Assembly: GCA_021817325.1 (NCBI GenBank)
Contig: JAKAVK010000007.1
Coordinates: 1 to 64,000 of the forward strand
Source: Microcaldota archaeon
GTDB taxonomy: Archaea > Micrarchaeota > Micrarchaeia > Micrarchaeales > CABMGC01
Direction of reading: 5' to 3'
DNA: 64,000 bases
Made by a program: the position numbers and the translations under genes
In this document: piece after piece, positions 34,585-43,036 of the stretch
Numbering within the stretch: the stretch's first letter is position 1
How the letters are laid out: every line of letters begins with the position of its first letter
The notes under the pieces: generated by a model
The model's database searches: none
Told to the model about the DNA's origin: nothing
The model's input: the letters and a program-made list of their open reading frames with translations, nothing else

Positions 34585-36014
34585 ATCGGGTTTGGCTGGA
34601 ACCTCTCCTTCACTTCGTGCATCTCGGCGTTGACTACCTTCTTCCATGCCTCGAATTCGCTGATCTGGGGGTACCTCGAGTAGAGACTATTCATCTTCTT
34701 CATCTTCTGCACGGTGTAGAGCAGGCTCTTGAAGGCGCTGAGATTCGCTATACCGCTCAGCACCTTCCCAAACGTCGTTGCTATGGTTATCTCCGGTATC
34801 CTTCCATAGCTGAGATCCTCAGCCTCCTTCTTGGTGAGGAAGTGGCTCATCCCGTAGTTGATCTGATCGTTGTTTAGCGACTGGAGGTACACCCTGAATG
34901 CCTCGAGCGCTGCTGTCTTGCTGCCGTAGAGCTCATTGTACCGTGTGTTGTACTTCCAGATGAACTCAAGGCTTGTGTTCCTTGCCGCTATCGCCTCTCC
35001 AGCAACCTCGCCTGCAAGCACTCCCGCTACCATCGCAGGTCCGATGCCCCCTGCGCTTATGGGGTTTGGCATCGCCATGCTGTCGCCAGCGCCAAGATAG
35101 CCTGGGTAGACCAGACTGTCGAATTGCCTTTTGACCGTAACCGACCAGTATCCCTTGCCATTTTCATCCGTAGGATCTATGCTGGTGCTCTTGATAAGCG
35201 GATTCCACTTCACGTATTCGTCGATCAGAGTGTGGAGCGTATCCTTCTTGCCAAGTTTTGCATTCCTTACCTCAAGGCTCTTCTTCTCCACTCCCAGGCC
35301 TATATTTATCCTCCCGTTGGTCTTGGGGAAGACCCATCCGTATCCTCCAGGCGCAAGGACCTGGTTGAGATGTATCAATGCATTCTTGGGATCGTAGTAG
35401 TTTACATCAGTCCCCTGCTGCTCGAAGCTGACTATGTATCTGCCCGTCGACTCTATGTCATCGGTGCTTACAGTGTTCTCTATGTAGATATTCTGGGGAA
35501 GCTTCCTCCTGAGCGTGCTTGCTATGCCGAGTGCATCGATGACAAGCTTCGCCTTTATCCTAACCTGCTCTCCCCTCTCGTCCCGTCCGTATATGCCGGC
35601 TACCCTGTTGTCCTCAAGCAGCGGCCCTTCAACCTCGTAATGGGGCCTGTACTCCGTCCCGTTCTTGACCGCAAGCTCGGCGAAGAACTTGGCTATCTTC
35701 GGCCTGTCAAGGCTGTAGCCCTCTCCCTCGAACGGAAATCTGTTCTTCATGTCAGGGCTAAGTACCTGGACCCCCTCAACCTTCTGGTCAAGCTGCGGCT
35801 CATGCAGCTTCATGTCAAGCTCCTTCTCTATAAAATCGAGATGGCTCTTTGCAACCGCATCCCCGCATACCCAGCCCCAGTTCGTCTTTTTGCCTACCAC
35901 TGTCTGGTCGTTCCTGTCCAGCATCAACGTTTTTGCGCCGTTGCGCGCGGATGCAGTGGCAGCAAGGGCGCCGGCCATTCCTCCTCCGGCAACGATAACA
36001 TCATATTCCTCCAA
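34581..36014 (-). CDS. Geranylgeranyl reductase family flavoprotein
   Basis: This 477-residue flavoprotein has the Rossmann FAD motif EYDVIVAGGGMAGALAA, the family motif KTNWGWVCGDAVAK, and a mid-chain GYGWVFPKTNGRINIGLGV followed by the FAD-binding LGAGDSMAMPNPISAGGIGPA. It saturates the isoprenoid chains of archaeal membrane lipids. I start at TTG 36014, because the frame upstream overlaps rpoK and the FAD strand begins two residues later. It follows rpoK by 4 bases, so translation is probably coupled. Confidence 0.92.
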   Translation of the reverse strand: MEEYDVIVAGGGMAGALAATASARNGAKTLMLDRNDQTVVGKKTNWGWVCGDAVAKSHLDFIEKELDMKLHEPQLDQKVEGVQVLSPDMKNRFPFEGEGYSLDRPKIAKFFAELAVKNGTEYRPHYEVEGPLLEDNRVAGIYGRDERGEQVRIKAKLVIDALGIASTLRRKLPQNIYIENTVSTDDIESTGRYIVSFEQQGTDVNYYDPKNALIHLNQVLAPGGYGWVFPKTNGRINIGLGVEKKSLEVRNAKLGKKDTLHTLIDEYVKWNPLIKSTSIDPTDENGKGYWSVTVKRQFDSLVYPGYLGAGDSMAMPNPISAGGIGPAMVAGVLAGEVAGEAIAARNTSLEFIWKYNTRYNELYGSKTAALEAFRVYLQSLNNDQINYGMSHFLTKKEAEDLSYGRIPEITIATTFGKVLSGIANLSAFKSLLYTVQKMKKMNSLYSRYPQISEFEAWKKVVNAEMHEVKERFQPNPI

Positions 36015-36018
36015 CGAA

Positions 36019-36201
36019 TCACTTGGCCGTCTTCTCCCGCAGTACAACTATTGGGATAACTCCCTCATTGAACTCAAGTTCAGCAAGCGCGAGCGGATCT
36101 GATATGCTATCAGGAACCTTTACCAGAGGCGGCGCGCCGTAGGCTAGCTGGAGAGCCCTAGCACCTATGATCCTTGCCTTCTCAAACCGTGTGTAATCCA
36201 T
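36019..36201 (-). CDS. rpoK: DNA-directed RNA polymerase subunit Rpo6 (RpoK)
   Basis: The 60-residue protein contains [20 protein letters not shown] followed by P-P-L-V-K-V and the core L-A[15 protein letters not shown], the usual Rpb6/RpoK sequence. It stabilises the polymerase clamp and assembly. The short form without an acidic N-terminal tail is usual in archaea. It is followed directly by the geranylgeranyl reductase gene. Sequence 36202-36400 upstream is AT-rich spacing with a divergent promoter. Confidence 0.95.
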   Translation of the reverse strand: MDYTRFEKARIIGARALQLAYGAPPLVKVPDSISDPLALAELEFNEGVIPIVVLREKTAK

Positions 36202-36370
36202 ACTAAAGCACTAGATATATCCTCTGCCGCGGAAGGTAACCTGAGAGTATAATAGGTATTTACATGGCAACTATTTTAAAGGTTGCTGTAATCAAAGGCC
36301 CATAGATCGCTCCTGTCTATAGCCAAAGTGCCGAGCCCATTCAAAAGGAGGACCTGGCAGCCGATATAAG

Positions 36371-36382
36371 CTTTATAAATAA
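36371..36382 (+). promoter_or_regulatory. TATA box of the 342-residue membrane protein
   Basis: CTTTATAAATAA is centred about 25 bases before the ATG at 36401, consistent with a leaderless transcript. Confidence 0.5.
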
Positions 36383-36400
36383 ACCCTACAATATATTCTC

Positions 36401-37429
36401 ATGGGAAGCGCTAGCACGGGAATCGTCGGGGTCCTCGGTGAGGGTTACGAGGTGCTCAAGGAGAATCCAAAGATAGTGCTGCCATACCTGGTATACATCA
36501 TACTGCTAACGATCGTGATAATAGTAATAGCGCTGATTACGCTGCTTCCAGCAGCAGGCCTGCTGCTTGGGCATGGCCATCTAGGCGCCCTGCTCAATTC
36601 CTCATCTAATCCATCCACATTCAATGCGACCATAGACGCGATAATCAATTCTACGTTCAATTCGACAGGCGGCTCGGCAAGCGCCAGCGCAGGCAGCACG
36701 GCTGCAAATCTCATCATCAGCAAGTTTGTAATCCCAGTCATAATGCTGATTATACTAATCTCAGTTATTGTGGTATTCACCACTCCCCTGCTTACGGGAA
36801 TGTACGTCGACATGGCACGGCAGGCGCTCAAGGGCCGCGGCGGTGTTGATTTCGGGAAGGCATGGTCCAATGCTGTAGGCAGATACTGGTCGCTGCTTGG
36901 CAGCATAGTCATACAAGGAATCATAATACTGGTTATTGTAGCCGTCTTTGCAGTTCTTCTGAGCATCTCCATAATCGCCATAGTGGCGGGCGGCGGATCG
37001 CAAGGCGCCGGCTCACTCATAGGCGTTGGCCTTGCGCTGGTTATCCTCTTCACTGTGATACTCACGATTGTGATGGCGCTGCTTGGCGTGCTACTGTACG
37101 AGGCAACTGCTACCGTAATGCTCGAAGGCAAGACTGCTCTCGCTTCGGTGAGGAGATCGATAGAGATAGGCAGGCAGAACTTCTGGTCAATCCTCGGCCT
37201 TTTGATACTGATGTTCGTAATCTTTTTCGTTGCCTACCTGGCAGTCGGCATCATAAGGGGACTGCTGACTCTCGCGTCCCCCATCCTTGGAATAATAGTC
37301 GGGTCGATCCTTAACCTGATAGTCGGCTTATTTGTCTTCGCCTACACGTATCTTGTGATGGTCTCGTTCTACAACAATTATGTTGCGAAGGGGACCGCGT
37401 CAAATAGGCCAGTGCAGCAAAAGGGCTGA
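36401..37429 (+). CDS. Multi-pass membrane protein (DUF4013/GlpM-like)
   Basis: The 342-residue protein has about six hydrophobic helices. The first external loop is rich in Asn, Ser and Thr (residues 65-105). Segments such as GYEVLKENPKIVLPYLVYI, then MYVDMARQALKGRGGVDFG and SVRRSIEIGRQNFWSILGL, match the repeated pattern of glycerophosphodiester-phosphodiesterase-like membrane domains and DUF4013, where amphipathic helices alternate with membrane spans. No catalytic residues are visible, so a structural or lipid-handling role is the most that can be said. Confidence 0.62.
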   Translation: MGSASTGIVGVLGEGYEVLKENPKIVLPYLVYIILLTIVIIVIALITLLPAAGLLLGHGHLGALLNSSSNPSTFNATIDAIINSTFNSTGGSASASAGSTAANLIISKFVIPVIMLIILISVIVVFTTPLLTGMYVDMARQALKGRGGVDFGKAWSNAVGRYWSLLGSIVIQGIIILVIVAVFAVLLSISIIAIVAGGGSQGAGSLIGVGLALVILFTVILTIVMALLGVLLYEATATVMLEGKTALASVRRSIEIGRQNFWSILGLLILMFVIFFVAYLAVGIIRGLLTLASPILGIIVGSILNLIVGLFVFAYTYLVMVSFYNNYVAKGTASNRPVQQKG

Positions 37430-38140
37430 TCAGCGTATCGGGCTGTAATCGCTCTTGGGTCTCTTGTGCACATGGTAGGAGAAGATGTTCCCTATATAAT
37501 AGAAGAAGAACCCTGAGACCCCCCATTTGCTTATCCTCCTTATGCTGGTGTGCACAACTGCGCCGTTGAGATACCTCATCCTGCCGCACCTCCTCAACCT
37601 GTTGGAGAGGTCCCAGTCCTCGTAGGTCATCATGTCCTTGTTGAATCCCTTAACCTTCCAGAACGCGTCTTTTCTTATGGCGAAATTCGAGCCTATGAAT
37701 GAGGGTCTTCCGAGCAGCATGGATGCCTTCACGAACCATACAGAGACGAACTTGTAGCCCCACCTCACCCTTCGCTTCGCCTTCTCAAGCGGAAGTATGG
37801 GCCCGGTAGCTGCAATCGTCTGCGGATCGAGGAAAGCCTCGTGGTATATGCGCAGCAGCGACGGCGTCGGTCTTGTATCAGCGTCAAGGAAGAGCAGTAT
37901 CCCGCCCTTTGCGATCCTTGCGCCCTCGTTCCTGGCGCTTGCCGCACCCCTGCCGTTATCTATTATGACCCTGGCCTTCTTCCTGGCAAGTGCCCTCGTC
38001 CTGTCATTGCTGCCTCCATCTACTACTATGGCCTCGAAACTCCTAAACGACTGCGCCGCAAGCCCGCTCATGGCATTGGCTATATACTTCTCCTCGTTAA
38101 GTGCGGGTATTATCACGCTGATCTCGACGCCTCCTCTCAT
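37430..38140 (-). CDS. Glycosyltransferase family 2 (copy A)
   Basis: The GT-A enzyme has about 236 residues from ATG 38140 (the frame is open to 38161). It shows ISVIIPALNEEKYIANAM, VVDGGSNDRT, the metal-binding DxD as LFLDADTRP, and the acceptor-side motif MTYEDWDLSNRLRR. A weakly hydrophobic stretch near residues 140-160 and a GFFFYYIGNIFSYHV tail may touch the membrane. It would add sugars from a nucleotide donor to lipid or glycan. It lies 21 bases after copy B, from which it differs by divergence along an otherwise shared sequence. Confidence 0.88.
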   Translation of the reverse strand: MRGGVEISVIIPALNEEKYIANAMSGLAAQSFRSFEAIVVDGGSNDRTRALARKKARVIIDNGRGAASARNEGARIAKGGILLFLDADTRPTPSLLRIYHEAFLDPQTIAATGPILPLEKAKRRVRWGYKFVSVWFVKASMLLGRPSFIGSNFAIRKDAFWKVKGFNKDMMTYEDWDLSNRLRRCGRMRYLNGAVVHTSIRRISKWGVSGFFFYYIGNIFSYHVHKRPKSDYSPIR

Positions 38141-38161
38141 GTAATCAATAACCCCCGCCAA

Positions 38162-38875
38162 TTAACGTACAAATTCATAATCGCTTCTTGCCTTGTGGAA
38201 GAGATTGTAGTATACAAAATTGCTGAAGTGATAGGCGAAGTACTTGGCCATGCCCCATTTCTTGACCCTTCTAATGCTGGTTCTCACCGCAGCGTCACTG
38301 ATATAAGCTATCCTACCAACCTTGCACAGCCTGCGCGACAGGTCCCAGTCCTGATACGTCTGCAGTTTGGGGTAGAAGCCTCCAACCTCTCTGAACGCGC
38401 GGCTGCGCACCGCGAAGTTAGATCCTATTATGGAGGGCTTTCCAAGCGCAAAGAAGATGCGCATCAGCCCAACCGAGACAATCCAGAAGCCAAGCCTTAT
38501 CCCGGATGTAGCCTCTTCAAGCGGGCGTATCGGCCCTGTGGCGGCCACAACCCCGCCGTTTCTTGCAAAGCAATCATCGTATGCGCGCAGCAGCCCCTTC
38601 TCCATTGCCGTGTCGCCGTCTATAAAGAGGAGTATACTTCCCCTTGCGGTCCTTGCTGCCGTGTTGCAGCTCCTTCCTATGCCGCGCCTGCGCTCGACAA
38701 CTATCCTTATGCCCGGGTAAGCCTTCCTAGCCACTGCTCGCGTTCCGTCATCGCTGAAGTTATCCGCCAGTATGACTTCAGCGTCGCCATACCCCTGCCT
38801 CCTGATACTGGCAAGGGTTCTTGCTATATACTTGGCCTCATTATAAGTGGGTATTATAATACTGATTCTTGTCAT
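38162..38875 (-). CDS. Glycosyltransferase family 2 (copy B)
   Basis: This 237-residue GT-A enzyme starts at ATG 38875 and carries ISIIIPTYNEAKYIART, ADNFSDDGT, DxD as LFIDGDTAM, and LQTYQDWDLSRRLCK. It is aligned end to end with the downstream copy A, sharing the GSNFAxR block, the R-T-S-I-R-R-V-K-K-W-G tail and the closing S-D-Y. The pair arose by tandem duplication and probably acts in sequence on one glycan. It diverges from the permease gene. Confidence 0.88.
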   Translation of the reverse strand: MTRISIIIPTYNEAKYIARTLASIRRQGYGDAEVILADNFSDDGTRAVARKAYPGIRIVVERRRGIGRSCNTAARTARGSILLFIDGDTAMEKGLLRAYDDCFARNGGVVAATGPIRPLEEATSGIRLGFWIVSVGLMRIFFALGKPSIIGSNFAVRSRAFREVGGFYPKLQTYQDWDLSRRLCKVGRIAYISDAAVRTSIRRVKKWGMAKYFAYHFSNFVYYNLFHKARSDYEFVR

Positions 38876-38926
38876 ACCATTACACATTAAATAAAGCAAT
38901 AAACACTTTTAAAGGATTGGGATGTG

Positions 38927-40381
38927 ATGGCCGCGAAGGCAGGAAGAAGGGCAAGGTCAGTAATCAGGACCGGTTCAATGCATGGGGCAAGTGGGTCGCC
39001 GCGATCATCAGCGCATGCCGCAGCCGGGGCAATGAGATCGCGTGCAGTGCAGCCTGGTAAAGTAAGAACGGATATGCTCAGCCTCAGCGTGGCCACCGCA
39101 GTGGGCCTTGGCGCCATAATAGGTGCCGGAATATTTGCGCTAAGCGGGACTGCGATAGCGCTCGCAGGCTCAGAGGCCCTGATAGCGTTCATACTTGTTG
39201 GGATAGTGGTCTTGCTTGTGGCACTGCAGCTGGGCGAGCTCGGCTCGATACTCCCAAAATCAAAGGGCGCATCATACTCGTTCGTCTACTACGCTTTCGG
39301 CAGTGAGCTCGGATTCATAACAGGCCTGCTGCTGTACATGTGCTATGCTACAGCCATATCCGTGGTCTCGCTCAGCTTCGGGGCATATCTCTCCAGCATG
39401 CTCGGCCTGTCAACAGTGTTCTATGAGAGGATCTTTGCGATCGTGCTGATCTTCATTCTTGCACTGGTAAATCTGCGCGGCATAAAGAAGGCCGCAAATA
39501 CCGATAGCCTGCTGGTCTTCATAAAAATAGGCATACTTGCTATATTCATAGCATTCGCGCTCCTCTATGCGTTCACCTCTGGCGGCTTCTCGCCATCCAA
39601 CTTCGCCTCCGGCCCGGACAGGAGCGGCATAACACCAATCTTCGAGGCCAGCGTGGCCATCTTCTTTGCATACTCTGGCTTCCAAGCGATAAGCACCTTC
39701 ACCTCCCGGATAAGCGGCGGCCCCAATGCCGCTGCCAAGGCGATACTCTCCTCTGTCATAATAAGCATCGTACTCTACGTCCTGGTTGTTCTGGGGCTGC
39801 TCTTTCTTATGCCGGCATCGAGATACCAGATAAGCGCTGATCCGCTTGCAGGCGCGCTCCAGTACGTGCACGCGCCTTCGTGGCTCTCATACTTGGTAGA
39901 CATAGGTGCCCTTGTTGCCACCACTTCCGCTGCCCTGGCAATGATGCTCAGCGCATCAAGGATACTCTACCAGGTGAGCGAGGACCACCTGTTGCCGAAG
40001 ATCCTCAGGGTGTACAACAAGAATAAGGATGTTGCCACAAACGGCATAATCCTCTCCGCTTTTGTCGCAGTTGCCACCCTGTTCGCCGGTAACGTCTACA
40101 TAATAGCCGCGATATCAAATTTCGGGCTTATCTTCTCGTACATAATGGCAAGCTTCGCCCTGCTCCACTTCCGCAGGATACGCAAGCTGGGCACCTTCAA
40201 GGTGCCTTGGATGCCTTATATCGCCATAATAACGATAATAGCATTGCTCGCATTCATGTATGGAATGCCAAACGCATCCCTCGTAGTAGGCGTCATCATG
40301 ATAATGGTAATGATCATAGTATACTATTTCCTCAGGGAGTTCGAGCGCAAGAGGGTAATAAGGGTCAGGTTGTTCAGGTGA
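38927..40381 (+). CDS. APC-superfamily amino-acid permease
   Basis: The 484-residue transporter has twelve hydrophobic helices. The first, AVGLGAIIGAGIFALSG, carries the APC substrate-binding G-x-G-I-x-x-G loop; helix six appears as FEASVAIFFAYSGFQAIST. It is preceded by a 45-residue basic, alanine/serine-rich leader without hydrophobic character, so translation could begin later, at an internal ATG around residue 50. Cationic or neutral amino acids are likely substrates. It is four bases upstream of an EEP gene in the same direction. Confidence 0.85.
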   Translation: MAAKAGRRARSVIRTGSMHGASGSPRSSAHAAAGAMRSRAVQPGKVRTDMLSLSVATAVGLGAIIGAGIFALSGTAIALAGSEALIAFILVGIVVLLVALQLGELGSILPKSKGASYSFVYYAFGSELGFITGLLLYMCYATAISVVSLSFGAYLSSMLGLSTVFYERIFAIVLIFILALVNLRGIKKAANTDSLLVFIKIGILAIFIAFALLYAFTSGGFSPSNFASGPDRSGITPIFEASVAIFFAYSGFQAISTFTSRISGGPNAAAKAILSSVIISIVLYVLVVLGLLFLMPASRYQISADPLAGALQYVHAPSWLSYLVDIGALVATTSAALAMMLSASRILYQVSEDHLLPKILRVYNKNKDVATNGIILSAFVAVATLFAGNVYIIAAISNFGLIFSYIMASFALLHFRRIRKLGTFKVPWMPYIAIITIIALLAFMYGMPNASLVVGVIMIMVMIIVYYFLREFERKRVIRVRLFR

Positions 40382-40385
40382 GATC

Positions 40386-41138
40386 TTGCGGTTGATAAGC
40401 CTAAACATATGGCACGGCAGGAGATACCAGCAGATAATGGACTTCATATCCCACAACCGCAGAAGCACAGACATCTTCTGTTTTCAGGAGGTCCACAACC
40501 AGAGGGCCGGCAGCGTGCACGCCGTTCAGGAAAACGCCAATGGCATAGTGCCTGACATATACAACAGGATACAGGCGGGGCTGCGCGGCTTCTCCGGCCA
40601 TCTGAGCGGCGAGTACTCATCGCTGCACGAGAGACTGGCGATCATGAGCGCCGAGTCAATTGAGGTATCTGGAGAGGGCGAGCTGCTCCTGTGCAGGCAG
40701 AAGAAGGTCGTTGTGGATGGGAACGCGTTCTCGGAAGGCTCAAGGCTCCAGTGGGTAAGCTTCGAATGCGAAGACGGGCAGCTCACCATAGCAAACGTGC
40801 ATGGCTTCTGGGTGCCAGGCAGCAAGGACGACAGTCAGGAGAGCATACTCCAATCGGAGAAGATAATCGAGTTTCTCAGGGCCAGGGACGGCGCCACCAT
40901 CCTATGCGGGGACCTAAATCTCTCCCCCCAGACGCGCAGCATAGCCATGCTAGATGAGAGAATGAGGAATCTGATCAATGAGTATGGAGTGTCGACCACA
41001 AGGAGCAGCTTCACGCCCCCTGAAAAGGGCAGGTATGCTGACTACATATTCGTATCGCGTAAAGTAAACGTAAAGAACTTCAAGGTCATGAAGGATGAGG
41101 TCTCGGACCACCTGCCGCTACTGCTTGAGTTCTACTAA
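40386..41138 (+). CDS. Endonuclease/exonuclease/phosphatase family protein (2)
   Basis: The 250-residue protein has the EEP motifs: RLISLNIWHG with Asn, FCFQEVHNQ with the metal-binding Glu, IANVHGFW, LCGDLNLSP, and VSDHLPLLLEF with the terminal Asp-His. The small size and W-H-G opening resemble sphingomyelinase-type and small phosphatase-type members more than exonuclease III. Substrate unknown. It starts at TTG 40386, four bases after the permease. It meets the convergent PadR gene with a 4-base overlap. Confidence 0.85.
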   Translation: MRLISLNIWHGRRYQQIMDFISHNRRSTDIFCFQEVHNQRAGSVHAVQENANGIVPDIYNRIQAGLRGFSGHLSGEYSSLHERLAIMSAESIEVSGEGELLLCRQKKVVVDGNAFSEGSRLQWVSFECEDGQLTIANVHGFWVPGSKDDSQESILQSEKIIEFLRARDGATILCGDLNLSPQTRSIAMLDERMRNLINEYGVSTTRSSFTPPEKGRYADYIFVSRKVNVKNFKVMKDEVSDHLPLLLEFY

Positions 41139-41449
41139 GGTCGGGAGCCCGGGCTGTCCATTATTATGTCGCCGAAGGCCCTCCTGAAGTATTCGGTTGC
41201 GTACTTGACGCTGCGCTTCCCCTCCGCTGTCAACGAGTAGACGATTATCTTGCCCTTCCTGTTCCCCGTTATCAACCCATTCTCCTTAAGGTCCTTGAGC
41301 GCTGGATAGATTGTGCCCGCCTTCGGTTTCTCTCCCCGCCTCTTGCCCAGCTCCTCTGCCAATCTGTCTCCGTGCATAGGCTCTTTCGAAAGCAGCCAGA
41401 GTATATGAAATGAGAGCATTCCGCGCATGTCGCAGGCAATGTTACGCAT
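41135..41449 (-). CDS. PadR-family transcriptional regulator
   Basis: From ATG 41449 the protein has 104 residues: a winged helix with MLSFHILWLLSKEPMHGDRL and the PadR hallmark KAGTIYPALKDLKENGLI, then KGKIIVYSLTAEGKRSV and a short C-terminal helix. The frame stays open upstream to 41737 but that part is antisense to the neighbouring gene and lacks family similarity. PadR proteins are often ligand-controlled repressors of a divergent gene, here the 92-residue protein. An AT-rich element 41470-41483 would put its transcription start at the ATG. Confidence 0.88.
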   Translation of the reverse strand: MRNIACDMRGMLSFHILWLLSKEPMHGDRLAEELGKRRGEKPKAGTIYPALKDLKENGLITGNRKGKIIVYSLTAEGKRSVKYATEYFRRAFGDIIMDSPGSRP

Positions 41450-41469
41450 AATACATATAGGACAACCAA

Positions 41470-41483
41470 TATATTTATATATT
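41470..41483. promoter_or_regulatory. Shared TATA region between padR and the divergent gene
   Basis: The alternating A/T stretch near ATATTTATATATTT lies about 27 bases from the padR ATG on one side and 37-50 bases before the start at 41520 on the other, so it can serve both directions. Confidence 0.4.
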
Positions 41484-41500
41484 TGCCTGATCATATAGGG

Positions 41501-41516
41501 TATCATATACGTGATA
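41501..41516. promoter_or_regulatory. Inverted repeat TATCA-N6-TGATA, candidate PadR operator
   Basis: TATCA at 41501-41505 and TGATA at 41512-41516 form an inverted repeat spanning the expected start of the forward transcript, in the manner of PadR operators. Confidence 0.4.
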
Positions 41517-41519
41517 TCT

Positions 41520-41798
41520 ATGGATGAACACGAACCAGAATACTGCGGATGCAATGTGGAGGCACAGAACGGGTATGACATCATGGAGCAGAGGCTCATG
41601 CAGATGACCTTCTGGGCGCACAAGGCAGTGCTTTTCGAGAAGCTGAAGGAGAGAATAGGGAAGCAGGAGGGCGAGAATCTCGACAAGCTCGTAGACCTGC
41701 TGATAGCGAACTCCAAGGCACAGGCCCAGAGCAGCAAGGCTGCGGCGCAAAAGAGCCGCGAGCTAAAGGATGCGCTAAAGGAGGCCTTCCCTAACTAA
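41520..41798 (+). CDS. Small charged helical protein divergent from PadR (92 aa)
   Basis: I do not recognise this protein. It begins MDEHEPEYCGCNVEAQNGYD, with an acidic head and a Cys-Gly-Cys pair, and continues as a long charged helix (EKLKERIGKQEGENLDKLVD) ending in a lysine- and alanine-rich tail. The ATG at 41520 is preferred; a GTG at 41511 lies within the inverted repeat. Being divergent from padR with a shared control region, it is probably the target of that repressor. The CGC pair could bind a thiol-reactive ligand or metal; this is speculative. Confidence 0.65.
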   Translation: MDEHEPEYCGCNVEAQNGYDIMEQRLMQMTFWAHKAVLFEKLKERIGKQEGENLDKLVDLLIANSKAQAQSSKAAAQKSRELKDALKEAFPN

Positions 41799-41832
41799 AC
41801 TGCTCTCGGCCCATAATTTAACGCTGCATGAC

Positions 41833-42459
41833 TTGATAGAGGCGAGTATCTTGGATTGGACAAGTTTGGCAAGTGATGAGACCTTGGAGAGGACCATGAG
41901 CGCGCTGAAAGACAGGGGAATCGAGGCTATAGCGGTATCAAACGGCGCGCAGGCAAGGGAGAAGCTACTCTCAATGCTAAGCGATGGAGCGAAGATAATG
42001 GCCGCTTCGTCTACGACGCTCTCTGAAATAGGGATATCAAAAGAGATAAACGAGAGCGGCAGATACGCCGCGCTAAACAGCGAGATAGCAAAGGAGCCGG
42101 ACCCCGTAAAGAGGACACAGCTGCGCAGGCAGCTGCCAAGCCCGGACTACGCAATTGGAAGCGTGCATGCAGTCACGCAGGGCGGCGAGATACTGGTTGC
42201 AACAGCGAGTGCAAGCCAGATCCCGTCATACTCATTCACTGCAAACAGGGTCATATTGGTAGTAGGGACGCAGAAGATAGTTGCAAGCCTTGTGGATGGA
42301 ATCAGGAGGATATACGAGCACTCGCTGCCTTTGGAGAGCCGGAGAATGAGAGAGGCGTACGGGGCAGCGGGAAGTGCCGTAAACCAGATACTCATATTCG
42401 AAGGAAGCAGGCCAGGCAGGATCACTGTCATATTCGTAAAGGAGGTTCTGGGCTTTTAG
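41833..42459 (+). CDS. LUD-domain protein (LutC/YkgG-like)
   Basis: The 208-residue protein has the LUD fold: KIMAASSTTLSEIG near the start, SPDYAIGSVHAVTQGGEILVAT in the middle, and NRVILVVGTQKIVASLVDGI, typical of LutC and related proteins. In bacteria these join lactate-oxidising LutABC; the other subunits are not near here, so the role is open. It starts at TTG 41833. It follows the small PadR-linked gene by 34 bases and may be co-transcribed. Confidence 0.8.
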   Translation: MIEASILDWTSLASDETLERTMSALKDRGIEAIAVSNGAQAREKLLSMLSDGAKIMAASSTTLSEIGISKEINESGRYAALNSEIAKEPDPVKRTQLRRQLPSPDYAIGSVHAVTQGGEILVATASASQIPSYSFTANRVILVVGTQKIVASLVDGIRRIYEHSLPLESRRMREAYGAAGSAVNQILIFEGSRPGRITVIFVKEVLGF

Positions 42460-42471
42460 GGTTCACTCATT

Positions 42472-42481
42472 GTTATATAAA
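42472..42481 (+). promoter_or_regulatory. TATA box of the DUF192 gene
   Basis: GTTATATAAA lies about 28 bases before the ATG at 42505, suggesting a leaderless transcript. Confidence 0.5.
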
Positions 42482-42504
42482 GGCTTACGACCCAATCGCT
42501 TATC

Positions 42505-42984
42505 ATGAGATACGTACTTCCAGCAGCACTCTCGGCTCTCTTCATATTCGCGCTGGTCGTGAGCTTTTATACGCCAGCCAGCGGGCCATCAACCCTGCCA
42601 AACTCTTTCACAGTGCACAACACCACATTCAACGTAAGCTCATATGCGCTCACCCAGCAGCAGCGCGAACAGGGCCTGATGAACGCTACGATAACTAACC
42701 AGACCTTCATGCTCTTCGTATTCTACAATTCCTCAATATACCCTTTCTGGATGAAGAATACCTACTCGCCACTTGACATAATCTGGATAGAGGCAGAGAA
42801 CGGCACAGGGAGGATAGTGTACGCTGTAAACGCGACGCCTTGCGTGAGCTATGACCCTAACCAGACCTCATGCCTGGTCTACTACCCAAAGAGCGATGCG
42901 AATTACGTGATAGAGACCAAATCGGGATTTATGCAGAGGAACAACATAAGTATCGGCGATCCGATAGTTCTCAACTCGCCATGA
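42505..42984 (+). CDS. DUF192 protein, membrane-anchored and extracellular
   Basis: The 159-residue protein has a signal or anchor helix (residues 5-23, ALSALFIFALVVSFY), then a DUF192 domain: QQREQGLMNAT, FVFYNSSIYPFWMKNTYSPLDIIWIE, and a closing YVIETKSGFMQRNNISIGD. The M-R/N-x6-L-D-I-I-W/F core is diagnostic. The domain binds small ligands or metals in a fold found outside the cell; no activity is established. Several N-x-S/T sites suit exposure at the surface. Confidence 0.88.
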   Translation: MRYVLPAALSALFIFALVVSFYTPASGPSTLPNSFTVHNTTFNVSSYALTQQQREQGLMNATITNQTFMLFVFYNSSIYPFWMKNTYSPLDIIWIEAENGTGRIVYAVNATPCVSYDPNQTSCLVYYPKSDANYVIETKSGFMQRNNISIGDPIVLNSP

Positions 42985-43036
42985 CACTTATAAACCTTGT
43001 TATCCAATCTACTAGCAGGCAAGAGGGTTTGTGATA

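Noticed and set aside
41450-41737. Upstream extension of the padR frame to 200 codons
   Set aside because: This part is antisense to the 92-residue gene, serine- and cysteine-rich, and lies before the TATA region and the PadR family start.
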